Shown here piece by piece: positions 1 to 7,413 of a stretch of DNA of 64,000 nucleotides (the stretch's first letter is position 1; each line of letters opens with the position of its first letter). The translations under genes and the position numbers were made by a program. Source of the stretch: Avimonas intestinalis (GTDB taxonomy: Bacteria; Bacillota; Clostridia; Oscillospirales; Acutalibacteraceae); contig CAJFID010000001.1 in NCBI GenBank assembly GCA_904380375.1, positions 124,001-188,000 of the forward strand. Direction: 5' to 3'. The notes beneath the pieces were generated by a model. The model did not search any database. It saw only the letters and a program-made list of their open reading frames with translations, and was not told where the DNA came from.

Positions 1-157
1 AAAAACCGGCCCGCCGGCCGCGTATATATTTCCTCCGCTTGCAAACAATAACAGAGCGCAAAGCAAGGCTGCGGGCAGCGGCCGGCCAAGACCCGCAGGC
101 CGGCTCCCGCCTGCGGGTACAAGCAGGCGATTATGCAGATAGATGGAGGAATTGAAG

Positions 158-700
158 TTGAAAGCAACAGGAATCGTACGACGCATTGACGACCTGGGGC
201 GGGTCGTCATCCCCAAGGAAATCCGCCGCACCATGCGTATCCGTGAGGGCGACCCGCTTGAGATATTTACCGATAACGACGGCGAGGTGGTCTTTAAAAA
301 ATATTCGCCGGTGGGGGAGATGTCCCCCTTCGCCGCCCCCTATGCGGACGTGATGTCCCGCGCGTGCGGTATGCCGGTGCTCATCTGCGACCGCGACCAT
401 GTGGTGGCCGCCGCCGGCGTTTCCCGCAAGGAATTTATGGAGCGCCGCATATCCGCCCAGATGGAGGAGATCATGGAATCCCGCCGCACGCAGGTGGCGG
501 CAGCGGGCGAGCCCAAGCGCACCCAGCCGGTGGAAGGGGTTGAGCGGTACGCCGCGGTGACGGCCCCCATCCTGGCGGCGGGCGACGTGATCGGCGCGGT
601 CTGTATGCTGCTGCCCGAGACGGGCGCAATCCCCGGCGAAGGGGATGTGAAGCTCGCCCAGGTGGCGGCCGCGTTCCTGGGCCGGCAGATGGAGGAATAA
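158..700 (+). CDS. spoVT: Stage V sporulation protein T (AbrB/SpoVT regulator)
   Basis: Transcription factor that tunes sigma-G dependent forespore genes in spore formers. Residues 1-50 form the AbrB/SpoVT swapped-hairpin DNA-binding domain (MKATGIVRRIDDLGRVVIP), and the rest is a GAF-like domain with the family's usual total length (about 180 aa). An ATG at 143 is in frame, but it sits on top of the GGAGGA at 145-150. The TTG at 158 is spaced 7 nt from that site and gives the exact conserved family N-terminus, so I start there. A hairpin lies upstream at about 91-119. No clear sigma-G promoter could be read in the 142 bases available. Monocistronic, ending in a shared terminator with the convergent MATE gene. 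Confidence 0.93.
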   Translation: MKATGIVRRIDDLGRVVIPKEIRRTMRIREGDPLEIFTDNDGEVVFKKYSPVGEMSPFAAPYADVMSRACGMPVLICDRDHVVAAAGVSRKEFMERRISAQMEEIMESRRTQVAAAGEPKRTQPVEGVERYAAVTAPILAAGDVIGAVCMLLPETGAIPGEGDVKLAQVAAAFLGRQMEE

Positions 701-798
701 AGCGACCCGGGCGGCTGGGGACGGCATCGGCATTCCCCGCCGCCTAGGCAAGAAGGCGCCCCGCCGGCGGCCCGGCCGGGAGGAGACGGCGGCAGGGA

Positions 799-836
799 AA
801 AAGGGGACCCCGTGTAGTGCACAGGGTCCCCTTTTT
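799..836. terminator. Bidirectional terminator between spoVT and the MATE gene
   Basis: The arms AAAAGGGGACCC and GGGTCCCCTTTT enclose a short loop. There is a T run on the right and an A run on the left, so both convergent genes can stop here. Confidence 0.85.
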
Positions 837-877
837 ATACGGGCATCCGGCCTTCGCGCCTTCCAATAGGGCGGGCG

Positions 878-2308
878 CTATTTCGCCGAGCCCGCGGAGG
901 CCGGTTCCGGCGCGGGCTCCTCCGCGGATGCCGGTTCCGCCGGCCCGCCGGGACGGTTCGCCCCGGCGGGCCGGACATACTGCCGCTCATAGCGGGGGAT
1001 CAGGATCAGGAAGACGATCATCAGCGGGACCGATGCGCCGATCCAGGCCGCCGGGCCGGCCACGCAGATGCCGGCAAACCCGATCAGGGGAGGCAGCACG
1101 AAGGCGATCACCGTGCGCAGCACCAGTTCAATCCCCCCGCCGAGCAGGGTCACCATCGAAGCGCCCATGCCCTGCAAGGCGTTGCGGAATACATACAATA
1201 GGCCGAGCATGAAGTACAGCACCGATGTGGTGCGCATATATTGCAGCGCGTAGCGCATGACCGCCGGCTCCTCCCCGCCCACGAACAGGGTGACGAACCA
1301 GCCGCCGGCGACGAACACCAGGAGGGTGACGGCGATGCTGACGACGGTGGAAAGCACGGCGCATTTCCACACGCCCTGCTTGACGCGGTCGATCCGCCCG
1401 GCGCCGAGGTTCTGCCCTGCATAGGTCGCCATGGTCACGCCGAAGGTGTTCATCGGCTGGGTGCAGATCTGCTCGACCTTCGAGGCGGCGGTATACCCCG
1501 CCGCCGCATCCGAGCCAAAGTTGTTGATCGCCCCCTGGATCGCCATGACGCCGATCGCGGTGATGGAGAACTGGAAGGCCATCGGCAGGCCGATTTTGAG
1601 ATGCAGGCCGATCAGGCGCCAGTTTACCCGCCAATCCTCCTTGCGGAAGCGCAGGATGGGGAAGCGCTTGGCCATATACGCAAGGCAGAGCAGGCCGGAC
1701 ACGACCTGGGAGATCACGGTAGCGACCGCCGCGCCGACCACGCCCGCATCAAAGCAGAGGATGAACAGCAGGTCCAGCCCGACGTTGAGCAGGGAGGACA
1801 GGATCAGGAAATACAGCGGGGTGCGGCTGTCCCCCAGCGCCCGCAGGATCCCGGCCAACAGGTTGTAAAAAATGGGGGCCGCCATCCCGGCAAAGATGGT
1901 AAATATATAATCGTAAGCGTAATCGTACATATCGGCCGGGGTGTTCATCAGCAGCAGGAGGGGGCGGGTGGCCAGCGTGCTGACCAGGGTCATCACCACC
2001 GCCAGGCCAACGCAGAGGTACGCCGCCATCGCCACCGCGTTGCGCACGCCCTTTTCATCGCCCGCGCCGAACCGCTGGGCAACCACCACCGAAAAGCCGC
2101 TGGTCACCCCCATGGCAAAGCCCATGATCAAAAAGGAAATCGCCCCGGTGGAGCCCACCCCGGCCAAGGCCTGGGTGCTCACGAAGCGTCCTACGATCAT
2201 GGTGTCTACCATATTGTAAAGCTGCTGGAAGATGTTGCCGATCAACAGCGGCAGCGAAAATGTCAGGATCAGCCGCACCGGGCTTCCCTGCGTCATGTCC
2301 TTGGTCAA
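878..2308 (-). CDS. MATE family multidrug/sodium efflux protein
   Basis: Integral membrane cation-coupled exporter with about 12 hydrophobic segments over residues 15-440. The N-terminal part has the family hallmark GNIFQQLYNMVDTMIVGRF, and the second half repeats the fold. The predicted start is TTG at 2308, giving MTKDMTQGSP, the usual N-terminus of clostridial MATE proteins. An in-frame ATG at 2296 preceded by AAGGAC is the alternative. The last 30 residues are a Pro/Ala/Glu-rich cytoplasmic tail. Substrate cannot be read from the sequence. It stands alone between two terminators. Confidence 0.93.
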   Translation of the reverse strand: MTKDMTQGSPVRLILTFSLPLLIGNIFQQLYNMVDTMIVGRFVSTQALAGVGSTGAISFLIMGFAMGVTSGFSVVVAQRFGAGDEKGVRNAVAMAAYLCVGLAVVMTLVSTLATRPLLLLMNTPADMYDYAYDYIFTIFAGMAAPIFYNLLAGILRALGDSRTPLYFLILSSLLNVGLDLLFILCFDAGVVGAAVATVISQVVSGLLCLAYMAKRFPILRFRKEDWRVNWRLIGLHLKIGLPMAFQFSITAIGVMAIQGAINNFGSDAAAGYTAASKVEQICTQPMNTFGVTMATYAGQNLGAGRIDRVKQGVWKCAVLSTVVSIAVTLLVFVAGGWFVTLFVGGEEPAVMRYALQYMRTTSVLYFMLGLLYVFRNALQGMGASMVTLLGGGIELVLRTVIAFVLPPLIGFAGICVAGPAAWIGASVPLMIVFLILIPRYERQYVRPAGANRPGGPAEPASAEEPAPEPASAGSAK

Positions 2309-2419
2309 AGCTTCCTGTCCCCTTCCGAATGCCTCCGGGCCGGCCGGCGGTTCGGCCGCCCGCCCTCCATTTGTCCGTCCTGCCCGCCGGCGTATCCGGC
2401 AGAATTCCCGCCGGACCGC

Positions 2420-2451
2420 AAAAAAGCCTTCCCGGAAACGACCGGGAAGGC
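2420..2451 (-). terminator. Terminator of the sodium:solute symporter gene
   Basis: Stem GCCTTCCCGG / CCGGGAAGGC with loop AAACGA. The A6 run on its left side reads as T6 on the minus strand. Confidence 0.85.
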
Positions 2452-2615
2452 GATATCCTTGAGCGGCGCAGTGTATCCGCTATCACTATACGGTGGTTTT
2501 GGCCGGAAGTCAAGACCGGAATCTTTCCGGTTTTTGGGGCGGATGCGTCGGGGTTCTTCGTACAGTTTGCGCGCCCGCGGCGGGCGGGGATGCCGGGCCG
2601 GCTTCCTCTCCGGCG

Positions 2616-4148
2616 CTAAAGCCGCCGCCGCGGCTCGGGCTGTGGGGGGCGGTCGGGGCGCAGGGGATGCGGCGGGCGGGAAAAGAAGCGGGGGAAGGAA
2701 CGCAGGGCGGGGGAGCGGGCGGGCCTTCCCGCCGGGCGGCGGGGACGCCCGCCGTCCCCGCACAGGGACAGCCTTTGCTCGCGGTGCCGCTGGAATTGGC
2801 GGGTGCGGCGCCAAAAGACCAGCAGGTTGCAGGCCATGCCGACCATAGCGCCGTCAATGCCCCGCGGCTTGTGCAGCAGGAAATTCCAGATCAGGCAAGA
2901 GGCCAGGCCGGCCAGCAGCGCCCCGCGGAACGCCCGCCCGTTGGAGCGGACCCCCAGCAGGGCCGCGGCCAGCGGGACCAGGATGAGCGGGCACCAGAAG
3001 GAGTAGGCGAAGATCAGGATATTGAAAATATCCGGCAGCACAAAGGCGACCGCCACCGCGGCGGCCCCGGTGGCCAGGTTAACGGCCCGCAGCCATCGGA
3101 GCTGGGCTTTATCGCTCATCCCGGGGCGCAGGACCAGCACCGTGTCGCAGACCAGCCCCACCGCCGCGCCGTTGAGAAAGCCGTCCGCCGCGGAGAGGAT
3201 GATTGACACCATCGACGCCATCACCACCCCGCGGATGCCGACCGGCAGCACCTCCTGCACCAGCGAGGGCATCGCCGTGGCGGGGTCGCTGGTGACATGC
3301 AGGGCATAGGCGGTCATGCCGATCATCCCGGTGATCAGGAAAAAGGGGATTGAAAACACCCCGCTGAGCACCGTCGCCCGGGCGGTGCCCTCCGGGTTCC
3401 TGCCGATCAGGAGCCGCTGGGTATAGGGAGGGGCGAGCGCTTCCCCGAACATCATTGTCAGGAAAAGGGAAAGGAACCCGGCGGCGGTGGTGCCGTTCAG
3501 CGGGTTGAGGTATTCCGGCGGCACCGATTCGAGCACCGCGCCGACCCCTCCCGCCTTGGACAGGGCCATCACGAGCAGCAGGGGCATCCCGACGGCCAGC
3601 ATCACAAACTGCACCATATCCGCCAGGATGATGGACTGTAAGCCGCCGGTGGTCGAATACAGCAGGATGATCCCGCAGCCCAGCAGGATCCCCGCCTTCG
3701 GCGGGATGCCCAGGATTACGTTGAACACCATCCCCATCGCCCCCATCTGGGCGCCGACCACCCCCGCGCAGCACAGGAAGGAGAAAAAGCCGGTCAGCAC
3801 CTGGGCCGCCCGTCCGTAGGCACGGCCGATCAGCCCGCCCACCGAACGGGCCCCTTCAAACCGCCGGACGCCGGGGACCAGGAATTTGCCGATCAGGATG
3901 GTCGCCAGGCTGAAGCCGAACAGGGCCAGGGTCATGCCGATCCCCTCGGAAAAGGCATGGGCGGCGTTGCCGGAGGAGTATCCCCCGCCGATATAGGAGG
4001 CGGAGAGGGAGGCGAAGAGGACGAACGTCCCGTACCGCCCGTCCGAGGCGGCAAAATCCCCCGCCTTTTGCACCTTCCGGCCGCCCCGCAGGCCGATCCA
4101 GACCAGCACCCCCAGGTACAGCGCCACAATGCCGGTATCTATCCACAT
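2616..4148 (-). CDS. Sodium:solute symporter (SSF) family transporter
   Basis: Secondary transporter of the SSF/PutP fold with about 13 hydrophobic segments. Typical SSF features are the N-terminal GDFAASDGRYGTFVLFAS region, the glycine-rich YIGGGYSSGNA turn, and the LLYSTTGGLQSIILAD and MSIILSAADG-like segments. ATG at 4148. The transporter part ends near residue 445 (MACNLLVFWRR). The remaining 65 residues are an Arg/Pro/Ser-rich, low-complexity tail that looks like read-through of non-coding GC-rich DNA after loss of an earlier stop. Substrate unknown. It is divergent from the acetyltransferase gene. Confidence 0.88.
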   Translation of the reverse strand: MWIDTGIVALYLGVLVWIGLRGGRKVQKAGDFAASDGRYGTFVLFASLSASYIGGGYSSGNAAHAFSEGIGMTLALFGFSLATILIGKFLVPGVRRFEGARSVGGLIGRAYGRAAQVLTGFFSFLCCAGVVGAQMGAMGMVFNVILGIPPKAGILLGCGIILLYSTTGGLQSIILADMVQFVMLAVGMPLLLVMALSKAGGVGAVLESVPPEYLNPLNGTTAAGFLSLFLTMMFGEALAPPYTQRLLIGRNPEGTARATVLSGVFSIPFFLITGMIGMTAYALHVTSDPATAMPSLVQEVLPVGIRGVVMASMVSIILSAADGFLNGAAVGLVCDTVLVLRPGMSDKAQLRWLRAVNLATGAAAVAVAFVLPDIFNILIFAYSFWCPLILVPLAAALLGVRSNGRAFRGALLAGLASCLIWNFLLHKPRGIDGAMVGMACNLLVFWRRTRQFQRHREQRLSLCGDGGRPRRPAGRPARSPALRSFPRFFSRPPHPLRPDRPPQPEPRRRL

Positions 4149-4380
4149 TCCCCTGCCCGTCCTTTCCCGCCGGGCCTGCCCGGCCGCGGCCTCCGGTACA
4201 GCCTATGCCGCCCGCCGGAAAAATATGAGGGGTACAGGACAATCCGGCCCGGGGGACTGTGCGCCGCCATTCCCTTTTTGGCCTGGCTGTGGTAAAATGA
4301 AACAAAAGGCGGCCGGCGGGGCGCGGCCCTGCGGCTGTCCGCGGGCGGCCCTCCGTGCGGACAAGCCTGTGTGAAGAAGG

Positions 4381-4410
4381 GAAGAGAAGGGAAGAGAAGG
4401 GAAGAGAAGC
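4381..4410 (+). repeat. Three tandem copies of GAAGAGAAGG upstream of the acetyltransferase start
   Basis: The 10-base unit GAAGAGAAGG occurs three times head to tail (last base of copy 3 is C), with a partial copy before it. The array ends one base before the ATG at 4412, so it also supplies the purine-rich ribosome binding region. Confidence 0.8.
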
Positions 4411-4411
4411 G

Positions 4412-5017
4412 ATGGCGGAGCCATACCCGGCGAATACCCCTGCCTTGGAGACGGCCAGGCTGATCCTGCGGCGCTTTGCCCCCGGGGACGAGGAGGCGGT
4501 GTTCCGGCTGTACAGCGACCCGGAGGTCAACCGTTTCCTTCCGTGGTTCCCCCTCCAAAGCCGGGCGGAGGCGGAGCGCCTCCTGCGGGAGTTCTATCTC
4601 GCCGGCTATGCGAAGCCTGCGGGCTGGCGGTACGCGGTCTGCCGAAAAGCCGACAACGTGCCGATCGGGTACGTCCATGTGGACGACGGCGAGGCGAAGG
4701 ATCTCGGCTATGCGCTGCAAAAGGAGTTCTGGGGGCAGGGGATCATGCCCGAGGCGGGCCGCGCCGTGCTCGGACAGCTCGAGAGGGAGGGGGTCCCCTT
4801 CGTCACGGCGACCCACGACGTGCGCAACCCGGCAAGCGGGGCGGTGATGAAAAAGCTGGGCATGAGCTACCGGTATTCCTACGAGGAGCAGTGGCAGCCC
4901 AAGGATATCCGGGTGGTGTTCCGGATGTACCAGCGGAACCTTGACGGCCGCGCCGACCGCGTCTACCGGGGGTACTGGCAGCGGCATCCGGTCCATTTTG
5001 TGGAGGACGGGGTGTAG
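4412..5017 (+). CDS. GNAT family N-acetyltransferase (RimJ/RimL type)
   Basis: Predicted acetyl-CoA dependent acetyltransferase, 201 aa. It opens with the RimJ/RimL-type strand LETARLILRRFAPGDEEAVF, has the central beta strands with IGYVHVDD, and has the acetyl-CoA loop region around QGIMPEAGRAVLGQL. It ends with NPASGAVMKKLGM, the family's asparagine/lysine region. The frame is open upstream, but only the ATG at 4412 follows a purine-rich binding region. A -10-like TAAAAT lies near 4293. Substrate (ribosomal protein, antibiotic or small amine) cannot be told. Confidence 0.88.
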   Translation: MAEPYPANTPALETARLILRRFAPGDEEAVFRLYSDPEVNRFLPWFPLQSRAEAERLLREFYLAGYAKPAGWRYAVCRKADNVPIGYVHVDDGEAKDLGYALQKEFWGQGIMPEAGRAVLGQLEREGVPFVTATHDVRNPASGAVMKKLGMSYRYSYEEQWQPKDIRVVFRMYQRNLDGRADRVYRGYWQRHPVHFVEDGV

Positions 5018-5132
5018 CAGCCGGGGGGGAATCGGCAAGGATCCGCAGGAGAGCGAAAAGGCTGCGCGGAAGAACGTCCTCAGTCCGGCCGCATCGGGAG
5101 GCCGGCGCAAGCCGCGCGGCCTCCGCCGAAGG

Positions 5133-5170
5133 AAAAGGAGGAAGGCAGCAAAATGCCGCCTTCCTCCTTT
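5133..5170. terminator. Terminator downstream of trxA
   Basis: Perfect 13-bp arms AAAGGAGGAAGGC / GCCTTCCTCCTTT with an 11-base loop. A-rich left flank gives the T run on the minus strand for trxA. It may also stop transcripts from the acetyltransferase. Confidence 0.8.
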
Positions 5171-5186
5171 GCTGTCCTGCCGGCGT

Positions 5187-5513
5187 TTATCCCAGCAGGG
5201 CGTCGATTTCCCGGGTATAGGCGTCAAGCGGGCGCAGGCCGATCATGGTGTTGACCGCCTGGCCCTTGTCAAACAGGATGACGGTAGGGATGGACTGGAT
5301 GCCGTACCGCTGCGCCAACTCCGGGTGCTTATCAATGTCCACCTTGGCAACGGCCAGCCGGCCGGCATACCGTTCGCCGAGCTGCTCAATCACCGGGGCA
5401 AGCATACGGCAGGGCATGCACCACTCGGCCCAGAAATCCACCAATACCGGCAGATCGCCGCCGAGAAGCTCGTCGAATTCGCTGACGTTGGGGTACTGAA
5501 TAGCTGTTGACAT
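5187..5513 (-). CDS. trxA: Thioredoxin
   Basis: Cytoplasmic protein-disulfide reductant of 108 aa, the normal family length. The active site reads FWAEWCMPCRML: the CxxC is Cys-Met-Pro-Cys rather than the usual Cys-Gly-Pro-Cys, which should shift redox potential or partner choice. The buried Asp-equivalent region and the cis-proline (SIPTVILF) are kept. It is the last gene of a leftward group after the HxlR regulator and the thioredoxin reductase-like gene, separated from the latter by 152 bases that carry its own promoter and a candidate operator. Confidence 0.95.
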   Translation of the reverse strand: MSTAIQYPNVSEFDELLGGDLPVLVDFWAEWCMPCRMLAPVIEQLGERYAGRLAVAKVDIDKHPELAQRYGIQSIPTVILFDKGQAVNTMIGLRPLDAYTREIDALLG

Positions 5514-5528
5514 ACGATCGTCCTTCTT

Positions 5529-5563
5529 TCTTTATCCTAAAAATGGATGGTTACCAATAGTAA
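5529..5563 (-). promoter_or_regulatory. trxA promoter with an overlapping TTAC-N5-GTAA inverted repeat
   Basis: On the minus strand TTGGTA (5557-5552) lies 17 nt before TAAAGA (5534-5529). The -35 sits inside TTACCAATAGTAA (5551-5563), an inverted repeat of the form TTAC-N5-GTAA, a layout used by HxlR/DUF24-type redox repressors such as Bacillus CatR. An HxlR gene lies 1.1 kb upstream in the same unit. The promoter boxes are weak; the repeat is clear. Confidence 0.5.
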
Positions 5564-5665
5564 TCCGCCATAGCCAACGGGGCCGGGAGGCTTGCCGGAA
5601 GGGAAAAACCGGCCCGCGGGTCATATATATGGCAAAGGGCGGGGCGGCATGACGCCCCGAACCCG

Positions 5666-6607
5666 TCAGCCGGGGAGCGGTTCCCCGCTGCCCTGCCGGT
5701 CGAGGTATTTGGCCGCCTGCTGCGCGGCAATCAGGCCGTCCCCCACCGCGTTGGCGATCTGGAGCGGCGCGCCGGTGCAGTCCCCCGCCGCGAACAGCCC
5801 GGGGATGCTGGTCTGCATCCACCGGTCCACCTTGACGAAGCCGTCCTGCATTTCGAGCCCGTCAATCAGCGCGGCGGGCGCGATGGCGGCGCGCAGGATG
5901 AACACGGCGTCGGCGGGCAGGAAGAGGGATTCCTCCGCCGCTTCCCCGCCGGGGGAGGGGCTCACGCTGGCGAGAACGCCGCCGGCCTTGACGCCGGCTT
6001 CGTCGGTTCCGTCCTTGGCGCCGGCCGCCTGGACCGATTGTACCCGGCCCGAATAGAAGGGGATGCCGGGCTCAAGCTCCGCCGGGCGCTCCCCCCGCGC
6101 GAGGTACGAGACCTCTACCCCGATCCCGTGGAGGAAATTCGCTTCTTGCGGCGCGTCGGGGGCTAGGCCCCAGACCACCGCCCGTTTCCCGCGGTACAGC
6201 ATCCCGTCGCAGGTGGCGCAGTAGCTGACGCCCCGGCCGAGCAGCTCGCTTTCGCCAGGGACCGCGCGGGCCTTTGCGGCCCCCGTCGCCAGGATGACGG
6301 CGCCGGCCTGGACGATTTCCCCGCTGAAATTGGCCATAAACGCCCCGTCAAAGGGCAGGAGGTTGGAAACCCGGCCTTTTTCCGGGACGACGCCCATGGC
6401 GGCGGCGTGCTCTTCAAACCGGCGCATCAGTTCCGGGCCGGAAAGATGGTACAGCCCAAGGTAATTGTCGATCGCCTCCGCCCGCGTGAGGATGGTGTGC
6501 TCGCCGGACAGCACCCGCACCGTTTTCCCCCGGGCGACAGCGTTGACCGCGGCCGATAGGCCGGCCGGCCCTCCGCCGATAATCAGGATGTCGGTCCTTT
6601 CACTCAT
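5666..6607 (-). CDS. Flavin thioredoxin reductase-like protein lacking the NADPH-binding motif
   Basis: FAD-binding disulfide reductase, 313 aa. Residues 11-16 are the FAD Rossmann motif GGGPAG, 130-133 the redox-active CATC (SYCATCDG), and 270-279 the C-terminal FAD motif GLFAAGDCTG. Where NADPH-dependent enzymes have GGGxSA, this protein has WGLAPDAPQEA (146-156), and the HRR-type 2'-phosphate clamp is replaced by LARGERP. This pattern fits the ferredoxin-linked flavin thioredoxin reductases (FFTR/DFTR groups) of clostridia. The start ATG at 6607 has GGAGGG 8 nt upstream and overlaps the HxlR gene by 8 bases, so the two are co-translated. Confidence 0.85.
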   Translation of the reverse strand: MSERTDILIIGGGPAGLSAAVNAVARGKTVRVLSGEHTILTRAEAIDNYLGLYHLSGPELMRRFEEHAAAMGVVPEKGRVSNLLPFDGAFMANFSGEIVQAGAVILATGAAKARAVPGESELLGRGVSYCATCDGMLYRGKRAVVWGLAPDAPQEANFLHGIGVEVSYLARGERPAELEPGIPFYSGRVQSVQAAGAKDGTDEAGVKAGGVLASVSPSPGGEAAEESLFLPADAVFILRAAIAPAALIDGLEMQDGFVKVDRWMQTSIPGLFAAGDCTGAPLQIANAVGDGLIAAQQAAKYLDRQGSGEPLPG

Positions 6608-7070
6608 GGCAAGGCCCTCCTTCTTGGCCGAGGGGGACGCCGGAGGCTTCCCGCACCCCCAGTTCGCCGGCCCCGACCGTGCTCCCGCAGTGGGGACAGT
6701 AATACCTATGCTCAACCGGGTGGCCGCAGGCATCGTGCACCAGCTTTTTATAGCAGGCGGACAGATGCTTCTGCCCCCAGAGGACCAGGGCGTTGAATAC
6801 ATCCTCAAGATCCCCGCCGCTTTCGGTGAGGGTGTAGCGGTACCGGGGCGGATGCTCCTGGTACAGCTCACTGCGGACCAGGCCGTCCCCCTCAAGGGTT
6901 TTCAGCCGTTCGGAGAGGAGGTTGGTGGGGATGCCTGCAAGGCTCTCCTGTAGTTCCTTGAACGTGCCCTTGCCGATCAGGAGGCGGTGCAGGATCAGCA
7001 GGGACCATTTGTCCCCGATCAGGTTGAGGGTCTGCGCGATGTTGCAGGGCAGCGAATAGGCGTTTTTCAT
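6600..7070 (-). CDS. HxlR/DUF24 family winged-helix regulator
   Basis: MarR-like winged helix repressor, 156 aa. The HxlR core covers residues 5-105 (PCNIAQTLNLIGDKWSLLIL, LSERLKTLEGDGLV, RYTLTESG). Cys9 sits where the redox-sensing cysteine of YodB/CatR/HypR-type proteins lies. The C-terminus adds a Cys/His cluster (DACGHP...CPHCGS) that looks like a small zinc ribbon. The start ATG at 7070 is preceded by a tiny out-of-frame ATGAAAGCATGA, while AGGAG lies 14 nt away, so translation may be weak. First gene of the redox unit. Confidence 0.9.
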   Translation of the reverse strand: MKNAYSLPCNIAQTLNLIGDKWSLLILHRLLIGKGTFKELQESLAGIPTNLLSERLKTLEGDGLVRSELYQEHPPRYRYTLTESGGDLEDVFNALVLWGQKHLSACYKKLVHDACGHPVEHRYYCPHCGSTVGAGELGVREASGVPLGQEGGPCHE

Positions 7071-7133
7071 GCTTTCATGCGACGCTCCTTATCACGGCGT
7101 TCACCGGCGTCCGGCGCCGGCGGGGCTGGTTTC

Positions 7134-7183
7134 ACTGTAACACATAGGGTTTATTTTGTCAAGTTACTTTTATTTTTGAAGTA
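7134..7183 (-). promoter_or_regulatory. Promoter of the HxlR gene with a TACTT-N9-AAGTA inverted repeat
   Basis: On the minus strand TTGACA (7162-7157), a 17-nt spacer and TACAGT (7139-7134) form a strong promoter. Just upstream lies the inverted repeat TACTT / AAGTA at 7165-7183, an HxlR-type operator shape. Position next to the regulator's own promoter suggests autoregulation (inference). Confidence 0.65.
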
Positions 7184-7303
7184 TATATTCCCACTGACGG
7201 GTGTTATTATTGCTTGAAATTTCGATTTTTTTAGTTATAATAACATAAAATCAGTTTTAATCTGTTGAAATGTTGAAATGATTTATTGAAACTCCCCTAA
7301 CTA

Positions 7304-7332
7304 TTGCAAATTTCCCATGCATACGATATAAT
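7304..7332 (+). promoter_or_regulatory. glgP promoter
   Basis: TTGCAA at 7304-7309, 17-nt spacer, TATAAT at 7327-7332. The leader is about 75 nt with GGAGAAAGGA before the ATG at 7414. Confidence 0.8.
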
Positions 7333-7413
7333 GAAAACCGGTTAGGGAATACTAGGAAGCGCGCGGAAATGCGCGCGCAGAAAACGGAATAGTTTGGAGA
7401 AAGGAAGACCCGT

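Noticed and set aside
1241..2848. 535-codon plus-strand open frame opposite the MATE and symporter genes
   Set aside because: Antisense shadow in GC-rich DNA. The protein is His/Gly/Gln/Arg-rich without domains, and the minus-strand genes are clear.
4139..5227. 362-codon minus-strand frame across the acetyltransferase gene
   Set aside because: Shadow of the GNAT coding strand; no domain, and it would read through the trxA terminator.
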